Shown here: positions 17,037-24,564 of the stretch, one piece after another
Layout of the letters: the number at the start of each line of letters is the position of its first letter
Numbering within the stretch: the stretch's first letter is position 1
From: JAPHSX01 sp050298555
GTDB taxonomy: Bacteria; Pseudomonadota; Gammaproteobacteria; Thiohalomonadales; Thiohalomonadaceae
NCBI GenBank assembly: GCA_050298555.1
Contig: JBNKUL010000062.1
Coordinates: 1 to 64,000, forward strand
Reading direction: 5' to 3'
Length of the DNA stretch: 64,000 nucleotides
Position numbers and translations under genes: made by a program
Notes under the pieces: generated by a model
What the model was told of the DNA's origin: nothing
Database searches by the model: none
Seen by the model: the letters and a program-made list of their open reading frames with translations, nothing else

Positions 17037-18041
17037 TTAGTGACTGGCCTTGGCGTCGCGGTAGGCCTGCAGGTGGCCCCTGAGCTGTTCCAGCATGGCC
17101 GGGTCGAACAGGCCGCCGTCCAGCAGCTTTGCCATCGCCTTGTCGAGGGCGGTGCGCCAGCGCTGGGTCTCTGTCTCGCTGGGGGTGGTGAAGGCTATCC
17201 CCTGCTGCTGCAGCACGGCCAGGGCGCTACGGTTGTCGTCGCGGTTGAGGCGGTCGAGTTTCCTGAACACGCCGCTCATCACCTCGGTGACGATCTGCTG
17301 GTCCTCTTTGCTCAACTTGTTGAACTGTTTTTCTGTCACCACCATCCCGCCGTAGAGGTACATCAGTGGGGAGTGGGTGAGGTGCTTGACGCGGGTGTGC
17401 CATTGCAGGGCGATCGCCCCCATGGGGGAGGCGGCCACGGTGTCGATAAGGCCGGTCTGCAGGCCGGTGAGCACGTCGGTGAGCGGCAGGGAGACCGGCG
17501 AGATACCACTGGCCTCGAAGGCGGCGCGGCTGATCTCGTCCCCCTCCGGCACCCATACCTTCAGCCCCTTAAGGTCGTCGATGCCGCCTACCGGGGTGTT
17601 GGACATCAGGTAGGCGAAGCCGCCCTCGCTGATGCCGAAGCTGACATAGCCCTTCTCACGCAGCCCCTTAATCAGTACCGGATCCATCAGCTCGCGAACG
17701 TGGTCTACCTCCGCGTAGTCGTGGAAGATGAAGGGGATGGTGTAGACCTGTACCTCCGGATAGACCATTGCCAGGCCGCCGCCGCTCAGGGCGCCGCCGT
17801 GCAGCTGCCCCACCCGCATCTTGCGCAGCACACTCTTGTCGTTGCCCATGATGCCGCCGGGATAGAAGCGGAACGCCACCCGCCCGGCGGTGCGCTTTTT
17901 GATCTCTTCGGCCCCGGCACGCATCTCCTTCATCCAGCTGGTGCCATCCGGAGCCAGACTGGCGATCTTGAAGGTGGTTGCGGCGTGCAGTATCGGTGAC
18001 AGGAGCAGCAGCAGGAAAAGGGTGAACAGGGGGCGAAACAT
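17037..18041 (-). CDS. dctP: TRAP substrate-binding protein, TatT-associated DctP type
   Basis: A 334-residue periplasmic binding protein with signal peptide (cut near LLSPILHA). It follows the DctP fold: FKIASLAPDGTSWMKEM at the start, FYPGGIMGNDKSVLRKMRVGQ, YTIPFIF and SPLMYLYGGMVV. At the place where DctP proteins usually have the carboxylate-binding arginine (L-K-I-R-V/T-P), this protein reads LKVWVPEGD, with W instead of R. Together with the neighbouring tatT gene this suggests a ligand other than a simple organic acid. The ATG at 18041 has AAGGAG 9 bases upstream; 24 extra in-frame codons upstream were rejected because they overlap tatT. Confidence 0.88.
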   Translation of the reverse strand: MFRPLFTLFLLLLLSPILHAATTFKIASLAPDGTSWMKEMRAGAEEIKKRTAGRVAFRFYPGGIMGNDKSVLRKMRVGQLHGGALSGGGLAMVYPEVQVYTIPFIFHDYAEVDHVRELMDPVLIKGLREKGYVSFGISEGGFAYLMSNTPVGGIDDLKGLKVWVPEGDEISRAAFEASGISPVSLPLTDVLTGLQTGLIDTVAASPMGAIALQWHTRVKHLTHSPLMYLYGGMVVTEKQFNKLSKEDQQIVTEVMSGVFRKLDRLNRDDNRSALAVLQQQGIAFTTPSETETQRWRTALDKAMAKLLDGGLFDPAMLEQLRGHLQAYRDAKASH

Positions 18042-18054
18042 CGTGTAGGGCTCC

Positions 18055-18909
18055 TTAAAAATAGTCTGCGCCGGAGAGCAGCAGCTCCCGTGCCTTGCGC
18101 TGCGCCAGTACATTACTCAGGGTGTAGCCGGGCACCACCGCGTCGGCCTCCAGCACCTCGTTCAACAGGCGGTCGTGCAGTTCCTGGTCAAACACCATGC
18201 GGGCGTATAGGCGGGCGAACTCCACCTTCACCATCAGGTCCTGGCCGTGGGTGTAATCCATCGCCCGCTCGAAGTGGCGCCGTGCCACCTCCGGCTTGCC
18301 GCCAAGCGCGGGGGGACGCTGCATGTGCAGGATCCCAAGGTAGAGGTGGGCCTGGCCGTGCTCGTAGTGGTCCTGAATGGCCACCACCCGGTTGAGGATC
18401 GCCTCGATCTTCGGCAGGTCCGCCACCGCCGCCCAGTCGTCGCTGTGGTTCTGGATCCACAGCGCCCAGGCCAGGGCATAGGTGTAGAGGGCCGGCAGGT
18501 CGTCAAAGGTGCTCTTCTCCAGCGCCGGCAGCATCTCTGCGTAGGGGCCCTGATCCACATCGCACAGGGTGGCGTGGCTCTGGCACACCGCCCGTCGCGC
18601 ATAGCTCTTCGCCTTGCTGCTCATACGTTGCGCCCGCTCCTTGTCTTCCACGAACACCGCCGCATAAACGCTGTAGAGCCGTGCGCCAGAGATGAGAATC
18701 TCGCTATTCCTGGGATTGCCCTCGATCAGGCTGTCGATCAGCAGCAGATAGGCGGGGGCCCCCGCCTTTACCGTCTCCGGGTCATCCTGGTTGAGGATCG
18801 CGCTGGAGAGGTTGTCCCCCAGGCGTGAGGTGATCATTGAGGTACATCCCGCCAGCGAAAGGGCCAGCAGCAGCCAGAGGAGGGATCGGAAGGGGTGAGG
18901 CCGTCTCAA
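18055..18909 (-). CDS. tatT: TRAP-associated TPR lipoprotein TatT
   Basis: A 284-residue lipoprotein (lipobox LAGC, cysteine 22) made of helical repeats. It resembles the TatT family first described in Treponema pallidum, a trimer that docks onto a TRAP binding protein and is thought to pass on hydrophobic ligands. Family-like segments are DDPETVKAGAPAYLLLIDSL, FVEDKERA, DDLPALYTYALAWALWIQ and GQAHLYLGILH. It lies 13 bases upstream of dctP and should be co-transcribed with it. The start is TTG at 18909 without a clear ribosome site. No other in-frame start precedes the signal peptide. Confidence 0.88.
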   Translation of the reverse strand: MRRPHPFRSLLWLLLALSLAGCTSMITSRLGDNLSSAILNQDDPETVKAGAPAYLLLIDSLIEGNPRNSEILISGARLYSVYAAVFVEDKERAQRMSSKAKSYARRAVCQSHATLCDVDQGPYAEMLPALEKSTFDDLPALYTYALAWALWIQNHSDDWAAVADLPKIEAILNRVVAIQDHYEHGQAHLYLGILHMQRPPALGGKPEVARRHFERAMDYTHGQDLMVKVEFARLYARMVFDQELHDRLLNEVLEADAVVPGYTLSNVLAQRKARELLLSGADYF

Positions 18910-19032
18910 AATCGTACTTTTTATATATGGTTGTCAGTGAGGGTTAAGGCTAGCCGGTTTTGCCGCCACCAACAAGTTGTTGCCGATGGTCGTCGGGGAA
19001 GGGGGGCGGTGATAAAGCGGCAGTCGTGGTGG

Positions 19033-19064
19033 TATGGGGAGTTGGATTATCTCCAACTCCCATA
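19033..19064. terminator. hairpin between the lipoprotein gene and tatT
   Basis: TATGGGGAGTTGGA pairs with TCCAACTCCCATA across a 5-base loop with one bulged G. It lies 40 bases beyond the stop of the minus-strand lipoprotein gene. No T tract follows on either strand, so terminator function is uncertain. The rest of 18910-19103 holds no gene. Confidence 0.4.
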
Positions 19065-19103
19065 TTGGTGCGAGTTTTCGCGGCAATAATCGTTGAGTCA
19101 CTC

Positions 19104-20582
19104 CTACTGAGTGAAGCTATCACCTTGGCTCAACTCATATTCTACCGCGACGTCCCAGGTCCAGGATTCCGGCATCAGGTGAAGCACCTTGAATTTAACG
19201 TAGCCTTCATTGGTGTTGGCAACGTAAACATGGTTAAGTTGCAACGCCTCAATGGGGCTGTCCCAGCTGGTAGGCACCGTTGTGACTGACGAGAGTGTCA
19301 CTTCACCCATATCTTTAAGCACCGCGTTGGTGTTGGTAGATGATGGGCACCAGAAGATTCCACTGCTGGTGGGTGAATCACCGCAACCCCAGGTGTTGGT
19401 CCAGCCATCCTGATCAGAATATGGGCCGCCGGATGTAGTGGTCGAGAAGTCGTAGCCGTAATGGCCGATTACCGCGGTACCTTCCGGGCACTCTTTAGTG
19501 AATGAGACGGAGGCACCGGCAGTGGTGCCGCTGCTCACGGCTGCGTGGCCCGCTGTTACCGTATCGCCATCTTTCAACACGTCGATATATAGATAGACAT
19601 CAGGCCGAATAGGGGCCTTGCTGATATGGCCGTTAGCATCGGTATAACGTACGGTCGACCAGCTGTTGGACGACCATTCGTGAACCTTTACTCGCGCATT
19701 TGGGACTACCTCACCAAGGCAGTTCGTTACGGAAATATCAAGGTAGGCAACATCGTATGCAATATCGAAGTTCCAGGTAGAGAAGTGTGACACCTCAGCG
19801 ACATATTTGCCCGCTGTTAGCGTGGCTACCCCCTCTTCCTCCCAGATGCCGCTGGTTTCATTGAAGTACCACATGGGAATCGTGGCTGGGGCAGTGGCAA
19901 GTAGTGAGCTTGGGACGGTGTAACTGATAGTAGCCGTTGCACCGCCTCCCAGATTGAGGTCGTTACCCTCAGAATCCTCGATTACAACGTTGACATATCC
20001 ATACGACATGACGGGGACTACCGACCCATCTTCACGCACCCCCTCGTAGTCTCCGGGAAAGCTCTCATCAACCACCGGATCGAAGTCGGTGTAGGTGATG
20101 GTTGCAGTGCCTGTAAAAGCGGAGCCATCCGCAGTAACCAGTGAGTTGGCAGGAATGGTCAGGGTGCTGATGTCATCACTAATATCATTCGACAGCGTCG
20201 CATCAATCGTCTGTTGCGTCCCCACGGGCGCAATAGAGAGGTCTAAGGTTGTTTGTACACCACGGTAGAGGTTGGCCAACGCATAGTTGGTGACGTAGCC
20301 ATCTTTCGAAGCGCTGACGACGACATCTTCACCAGCAGAGAGTCCGGTAATGCTAAAAGTGCCATCGGTATCCGTGGTTACCGTCTTGCCCGCGGCAGTA
20401 ACCGTCGCTGCAGCCAGGGCAGAGTCCAGGGCATCATCGGTAAGGGAGCCTGTAAGCGTAGCCGTGCCGGCACTGCCATCACCACTGCTGCTACTGCCGC
20501 CACAGGCGGTGATGAAAAGTACGCTGAATAAAACCGTAAAGCCCAAAATGTGCGCAAAAGACTTCTTAAGAATATTTTTCAT
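19104..20582 (-). CDS. large lipoprotein with carboxypeptidase-regulatory-like domains
   Basis: A 492-residue lipoprotein (lipobox ITAC, cysteine 27, then a GGSSSSGDGS linker). Residues about 40-115 form a carboxypeptidase-regulatory-like beta-sandwich (GSLTDDALDSALAAATV, TDTDGTFSITGL, KDGYVTNY). The middle (about 130-280) resembles FAM171/ZU5-like extracellular regions (IPANSLVTADG, PMWYFNETSGIWEEEG, EVSHFSTWNFD). A second sandwich begins near 285 (DISVTNCLGEVVPNARVKVH). Likely a surface or periplasmic structural protein; no catalytic motif is seen. ATG at 20582. Its base composition is less GC-rich than the nuo region but not as AT-rich as the island that follows. Confidence 0.65.
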   Translation of the reverse strand: MKNILKKSFAHILGFTVLFSVLFITACGGSSSSGDGSAGTATLTGSLTDDALDSALAAATVTAAGKTVTTDTDGTFSITGLSAGEDVVVSASKDGYVTNYALANLYRGVQTTLDLSIAPVGTQQTIDATLSNDISDDISTLTIPANSLVTADGSAFTGTATITYTDFDPVVDESFPGDYEGVREDGSVVPVMSYGYVNVVIEDSEGNDLNLGGGATATISYTVPSSLLATAPATIPMWYFNETSGIWEEEGVATLTAGKYVAEVSHFSTWNFDIAYDVAYLDISVTNCLGEVVPNARVKVHEWSSNSWSTVRYTDANGHISKAPIRPDVYLYIDVLKDGDTVTAGHAAVSSGTTAGASVSFTKECPEGTAVIGHYGYDFSTTTSGGPYSDQDGWTNTWGCGDSPTSSGIFWCPSSTNTNAVLKDMGEVTLSSVTTVPTSWDSPIEALQLNHVYVANTNEGYVKFKVLHLMPESWTWDVAVEYELSQGDSFTQ

Positions 20583-20797
20583 TTCTTGGCTCCCTGGTAA
20601 ACGATGCTCAAGACTTATTGATAGTTATGAGACCTTTCGCTGAAAAGGTACCCACTCCGATTGAGTGGTTTTTTATCATACTCGTGTCACCTGTGACGAG
20701 AAAGCCTGCGGTGGCATACCGGAAAATGAATTTGTCATCTTTTGTCAGGTCGTGGGGTTTGGGAGGGGGGCGACTCCGTCGGTTTGGGGAGTGTTTA

Positions 20798-20840
20798 ACC
20801 CCCTTTCTGCTTGAGGGGGAAGGGCGGGGGATGGGGGGGG
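20798..20840. repeat. G-run repeat arm in the 20583-20930 gap
   Basis: AACCCCCTTTCTGCTTGAGG and the following GGGAAGGGCGGGGGATGGGGG run resemble one arm of the inverted repeat at 2138-2238. The rest of the 348-base gap (20583-20930) holds no gene. Just upstream, around 20662-20702, are short inverted pieces (GAGTGG/CACTC-like, GTCACCTGTGAC palindrome at 20686-20697) that could mark the promoter region of the lipoprotein gene. Confidence 0.45.
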
Positions 20841-20930
20841 TAACTGGTGATTTTGCTTATGCTCACAATTAGAAAATAGATCTGTCACCTTTTTTTTTCC
20901 TTACTGTTTATTGCTGCGTACACAAGGTTA

Positions 20931-21269
20931 GTGAGCGATGTGGGGGAGATTGGTTTTGAGTATAAAAATAGTGTTTTGATTTACAGTCCGCTTATTAGTG
21001 TGATTGGTATTCGCGGTTGGGGTGAATACTTAAAGCAGGCAGATAGTCTTGCAGCCTGGCAATCGGATATTACGTCTGATTATACCGCTACATATAACTA
21101 TTTATCTTCTATTGTAAGAACCGGACATGTTCCGAACGACTTCCAGAGTGGGATCTCAATGCACACTAGGAAGATGGCGTTAATACTACAGAGGCTTGCT
21201 CCACCTTCTTTTTATGGTCTCGAAGAACTTAAGCGACTTAATTATCCAAATAATAACGGACAGTCGTGA
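20931..21269 (+). CDS. hypothetical protein, AT-rich
   Basis: A 112-residue open frame from GTG 20931, with a weak upstream AAGG. The frame is open for a further 17 codons upstream and those codons are hydrophobic (FFSLLFIAAYT), so the real product may begin earlier at a non-standard start. No family was recognised. It is clearly AT-richer than the surrounding housekeeping genes and faces the STAS/HATPase trio, stopping 19 bases before its last gene. Confidence 0.4.
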   Translation: MSDVGEIGFEYKNSVLIYSPLISVIGIRGWGEYLKQADSLAAWQSDITSDYTATYNYLSSIVRTGHVPNDFQSGISMHTRKMALILQRLAPPSFYGLEELKRLNYPNNNGQS

Positions 21270-21288
21270 GTGGTCAATGTCTGGGCTC

Positions 21289-21744
21289 TTATGGTTCTAG
21301 CTGCATTAGTTGGTGGATGATGTCTTGAATGTGTTGATTGCCGGTCTCATATGTCGTCTGGAAAATATGAAGTGACTTGTCCATTTTTGAAAAATCCCTG
21401 ACTGACTCGGGTGTGTTGGTTAATGACTTTCTTGCGGCGTTTAGTGATTGTAGTAGTTGGTCATACTTGCCTGTCTCTAATTTTCTGAGTAACACTCTTG
21501 CTGCTTTAAAGTCTATTGATAGCTGTTGTTGATCTGCAAATGTGGAAATGTGATTAGTATCAATCCAGAAAGAAAGGCTTACTTTTTGTATGTTCTCCAA
21601 TTTTTTTATGATCTCAGAAATGTCACTTCGTTGTTTGTTACGGGAGTAAAAATGATTGTTGATCCCGTATATTACACACCATCCGATTAAGGCTGTAACA
21701 ACTGTTACTACCGCAGCCATGATGCCGTTCCCTTCGCTTTCCAT
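21289..21744 (-). CDS. small membrane-anchored coiled-coil protein, island gene
   Basis: A 151-residue protein of unknown family. One membrane helix near the N-terminus (MAAVVTVVTALIGWCVIYGI) is followed by a charged helical region (SRNKQRSDISEIIKKLENIQ and onwards), so most of it should be cytoplasmic or periplasmic helix. The ATG at 21744 lies 9 bases after the STAS-like gene stop, so the genes are probably one operon. A start at codon 9 (21720) has a better ribosome site (AAGGGA). AT-rich codon use, as in its operon partners. It may be the membrane partner of the two proteins encoded upstream. Confidence 0.55.
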   Translation of the reverse strand: MESEGNGIMAAVVTVVTALIGWCVIYGINNHFYSRNKQRSDISEIIKKLENIQKVSLSFWIDTNHISTFADQQQLSIDFKAARVLLRKLETGKYDQLLQSLNAARKSLTNTPESVRDFSKMDKSLHIFQTTYETGNQHIQDIIHQLMQLEP

Positions 21745-21753
21745 CAGTGATAG

Positions 21754-22077
21754 TTAACTATCTGCACTATCTATATAATCGCGGATATCGTCGATCAATT
21801 CTGGCTCTTCATCAGAAACAAAATCGAGTATATCAATTAACTTTTTTGCGTTATAACCTTCCTCACGCACAAGGCCTCCAAATGCTTCATCGAGAAAGGA
21901 TGATCCATAACCCATCGTGCCATCTAAATTGATTAGTATTTTCTCTGGGTTTTCTGCCAGTGCTGGTTTGAGTATCTCTTCTCTAAATAGCTCACCAGAA
22001 TTAGGGCCTAGGGTTATATACCTTGGCCCCGGGAACTTGCTGAAGTCCTCAGCTATACTAATTTTCTTTGTGCTCAT
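21754..22077 (-). CDS. STAS-like domain protein (DUF4325 type)
   Basis: A 107-residue cytoplasmic protein with the signature of the STAS-like DUF4325 family: FSKFPGPRY, SGELFREEILKPAL and ILINLDGTMGYGSSFLDEAFGG (residues 47-68). In STAS proteins the loop after the L-D-G strand carries the serine or threonine that partner kinases phosphorylate; S59 and S60 are candidates. The ATG at 22077 overlaps the HATPase gene stop by 4 bases (ATGA), so the two are translationally coupled, which suggests a switch-protein/kinase pair like SpoIIAA/SpoIIAB. Its target is unknown. The 9 codons before ATG 22077 in the open frame were left out. Confidence 0.75.
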   Translation of the reverse strand: MSTKKISIAEDFSKFPGPRYITLGPNSGELFREEILKPALAENPEKILINLDGTMGYGSSFLDEAFGGLVREEGYNAKKLIDILDFVSDEEPELIDDIRDYIDSADS

Positions 22078-23135
22078 GCTACATCTCCAATCGGTAGCTG
22101 CCACTCAACGATGGTGCCGCCTATTGATTGATTGAGCCGCCTCAAGTCGCCGGCTATTTTTCCTGACATCAAGTGGTGATACCTATAGTTCCCACGATTG
22201 CTATGGATTGACAAAAAGGATCCGGGTGTGCTGTCCACAGATTTTTTCGCGTCATTTAAGCCTTTACCCCGATTTTGCTTTTTTGTAGCAGTTTCACGAA
22301 GCATTGTAGCCGCCTGAATAAGTTCAGCATCATTGTGTGTTGTCACACCAATTAGCTTAAGAGTTTTATCTAGCCAGCTTGGCTCTATCACTTTTGGTAG
22401 CGTATTAGGTATCCCCGCTCCTAGATCGCACACTAACAATACAACTTTGTCATCTTTTATCCCGCCGAAAGCCCACCACCTAGAATGCCTTGTTAGCATT
22501 GATGACTTAAGGTGGGCATATGCGTGTTCGACAGAATTTGCCATAACCTCAAGAAATCCTTTGTATAAAAGCTTCTTATGGTCTGGTATGGCTTTATCAA
22601 TCTCTTCAAATAACTCCACTGATTGTTCAGGCCTCGTATCACTCCCTGTTGATGCTCTCCAATAAGAAACATCTTCAAATGTGGCGGTAGCATTAGGTCT
22701 TCTACCCAGCACTTCAGTAAATCCAGTTTGGTTGAGAATGCTCTCTGACTTCTCGTCTGCTGGATATTTCGAAGAGAATTTCACGTCAGGCATTGTACGT
22801 TTGATATGGTCTACTGTCGCGAGAAGCAATAGCATGGCTGCTGCGCTTATTAGTTTTAATGAAGAGAGGTCTAGGTGAATGTTGTGTTGTGCCTTTGCCT
22901 CATCCCTTATTGTGTGGATGAATCGTATTGTGTTTTTGCTAGGGGCATCATTATATATACATAGGTACTCAGGTGACTTAATAGTGGTTTTCTTGCCCTT
23001 TGAGTCATAGCGAAAACCGTTTGTTTTTATGTAGTTGTGAACATAGCGTTTATGTTTTGAAAAAATATTTCTTATTTTCCGCTTTTTTCGGGCTCTAGCG
23101 GTATGTGCGCTATTCGTAGTTTCCCAGTGTTTCAT
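22074..23135 (-). CDS. STAS/HATPase fusion regulatory kinase-like protein
   Basis: A 353-residue protein. Residues about 85-145 look like a STAS domain (IHLDLSSLKLISAAAMLLLL, then SILNQTGFTEVLGR). Residues about 185-350 form a GHKL-type ATP-binding domain: N box with E196, N200 and H204 (LEVMANSVEHAY), G1 box CDLGAGIP (236-243) and G2 box NRGKGLND (288-295). No histidine-phosphoacceptor domain or membrane segment is seen, so this is closer to an anti-sigma-factor serine kinase than to a sensor histidine kinase. The N-terminal 40 residues are very basic. It begins the three-gene AT-rich operon next to tRNA-Leu. Confidence 0.7.
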   Translation of the reverse strand: MKHWETTNSAHTARARKKRKIRNIFSKHKRYVHNYIKTNGFRYDSKGKKTTIKSPEYLCIYNDAPSKNTIRFIHTIRDEAKAQHNIHLDLSSLKLISAAAMLLLLATVDHIKRTMPDVKFSSKYPADEKSESILNQTGFTEVLGRRPNATATFEDVSYWRASTGSDTRPEQSVELFEEIDKAIPDHKKLLYKGFLEVMANSVEHAYAHLKSSMLTRHSRWWAFGGIKDDKVVLLVCDLGAGIPNTLPKVIEPSWLDKTLKLIGVTTHNDAELIQAATMLRETATKKQNRGKGLNDAKKSVDSTPGSFLSIHSNRGNYRYHHLMSGKIAGDLRRLNQSIGGTIVEWQLPIGDVA

Positions 23136-23324
23136 GTTTTCCCCAATTTACGGTAGTTCCATTACATTCCCCGCACTCTGATTATCATGCAGGTGAGCGG
23201 TCTTATACGTTATCAGGTTATTTGGGGGACATCGATTTTCCAGATGATGACTTTGACATTTAAAAAAGCGTCTACATTACGTCTACATCATCAATCTAGT
23301 TAGTGAGTCCTAACTTGGAATATT
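23136..23324. other. non-coding junction between the island and tRNA-Leu
   Basis: No full gene. A plus-strand frame without a start codon, open from about 23120, ends at TAA 23261-23263 with the acidic tail DFPDDDFDI; it may be the 3' remnant of a lost gene. Just after it, CGTCTACAT occurs twice (23269-23277 and 23280-23288). The position beside a tRNA 3' end suits an old integration site. Confidence 0.35.
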
Positions 23325-23411
23325 TGGTACCGAGGGTCGGACTCGAACCGACAAGGTATTGCTACCGGGGGATTTTGAATCCCCTGTGTCTACCAATTCC
23401 ACCACCCCGGC
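23325..23411 (-). tRNA. tRNA-Leu(CAA)
   Basis: The minus strand folds into an 87-base tRNA with encoded CCA. The acceptor stem is GCCGGGG against CCUCGGU (two G-U pairs), the anticodon stem is GGGGA/UCCCC with loop TTCAAAA (anticodon CAA), there is a long variable arm typical of leucine tRNAs, and the T arm GGTTCGAGTCC is clear. The AT-rich island lies directly beyond its 3' end. Confidence 0.95.
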
Positions 23412-23479
23412 AAGGGAAGGCGCATTATAGTTAACTCTCCATCGCCGCGAAAGAGGCTTGATGCTATGATTCGCGCCCT

Positions 23480-24547
23480 ATGCAACGTACCGACTTCCAT
23501 TTCGACCTGCCCGATGAGCTGATTGCCCAGCGGCCCACCGCCGAGCGGGGCGGCAGCCGCCTGCTTGCCCTGGACGGGATGACGGGGGAGCTCTCTGACC
23601 TGCGCTTTCCCGACCTTGCCGAGCTGCTCCATCCCGGCGACCTGCTGGTGTTTAACGACACCCGGGTGATCCCGGCGCGGCTGTTTGGCCGCAAGGAGAG
23701 TGGGGGGCAGGTGGAGGTGCTGGTGGAGCGTATTACCGGTGAGCGCGAGGTATTGGCCCATGTGCGTGCCAGTAAGTCCCCCAAGCCTGGCTCTTTCCTT
23801 ACCCTGGAGGAGGTGCTGGAGGTGGAGGTGCTGGGTCGAGAGGAGGCGCTGTTCCAGTTGCGTTTCGGCGGCCCGGTGCTGGCGCTGCTGAAGCAGTATG
23901 GTCGTATGCCGTTGCCGCCCTATATCGAACGCGAGGCGGGCGCAGATGACGACGAGCGCTACCAGACGGTCTACGGCAGGAAGGAGGGGGCGGTGGCCGC
24001 CCCCACCGCAGGGCTCCACTTCGATGAGGCGATGCTGGCGCGCATTAAGGCACTGGGGGTGGAGTTCGCCTATGTCACCCTGCACGTGGGGGCGGGCACC
24101 TTCCAGCCGGTGCGGGTGGACGATATCCGCGAGCACCCGATGCACTCGGAGTATATCGAGGTGCCCCGCGAGGTGGTCGATGCGGTGGCCGCTACCCGCC
24201 GTCGCGGCGGTCGGGTGATCGCGGTGGGAACCACCGTGGTGCGCTCGCTGGAGTCGGCGGCCCGCGGCGGCGAGCTGGCCGCCTACAGCGGCGAGACCGA
24301 TATCTTTATCTACCCCGGTTACGACTTTAAGGTGATCGACGGCCTGGTGACCAACTTCCACCTGCCTGAATCGACGCTGCTGATGCTGGTGAGTGCCTTT
24401 GCCGGTTACGACAACGTGATGGCCGCCTACCGCCACGCGGTGGAGCAGAGCTACCGCTTCTTCAGCTACGGCGATGCGATGTTCTTGCTGCCGCAGTGGC
24501 CGCGTACCGATGTGATATCGCCGACCATTATTCCCAGCGAAGATTAA
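23480..24547 (+). CDS. queA: tRNA ribosyltransferase-isomerase QueA
   Basis: QueA transfers and isomerises the ribosyl part of S-adenosylmethionine onto preQ1 in tRNA, giving epoxyqueuosine. The 355-residue protein is full length. Family blocks are present: DFHFDLPDELIAQRP at the start, DLLVFNDTRVIPARL, AAPTAGLHFDE, TLHVGAGTFQPVR and the end FFSYGDAMFLLP. Tgt, the previous step of the same pathway, follows 17 bases later, the usual queA-tgt-yajC-secD-secF order. Confidence 0.97.
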   Translation: MQRTDFHFDLPDELIAQRPTAERGGSRLLALDGMTGELSDLRFPDLAELLHPGDLLVFNDTRVIPARLFGRKESGGQVEVLVERITGEREVLAHVRASKSPKPGSFLTLEEVLEVEVLGREEALFQLRFGGPVLALLKQYGRMPLPPYIEREAGADDDERYQTVYGRKEGAVAAPTAGLHFDEAMLARIKALGVEFAYVTLHVGAGTFQPVRVDDIREHPMHSEYIEVPREVVDAVAATRRRGGRVIAVGTTVVRSLESAARGGELAAYSGETDIFIYPGYDFKVIDGLVTNFHLPESTLLMLVSAFAGYDNVMAAYRHAVEQSYRFFSYGDAMFLLPQWPRTDVISPTIIPSED

Positions 24548-24564
24548 TCCGGCGAAGAGTGACG

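Noticed and set aside
20583..23324. Duplicated tRNA 3' end (attL/attR) bounding the island
   Set aside because: I looked for a second copy of the tRNA-Leu 3' sequence in and beyond the island and found none of convincing length.
23412..23479. preQ1 riboswitch before queA
   Set aside because: The 68-base space has no recognisable aptamer fold and is mostly tRNA upstream sequence.
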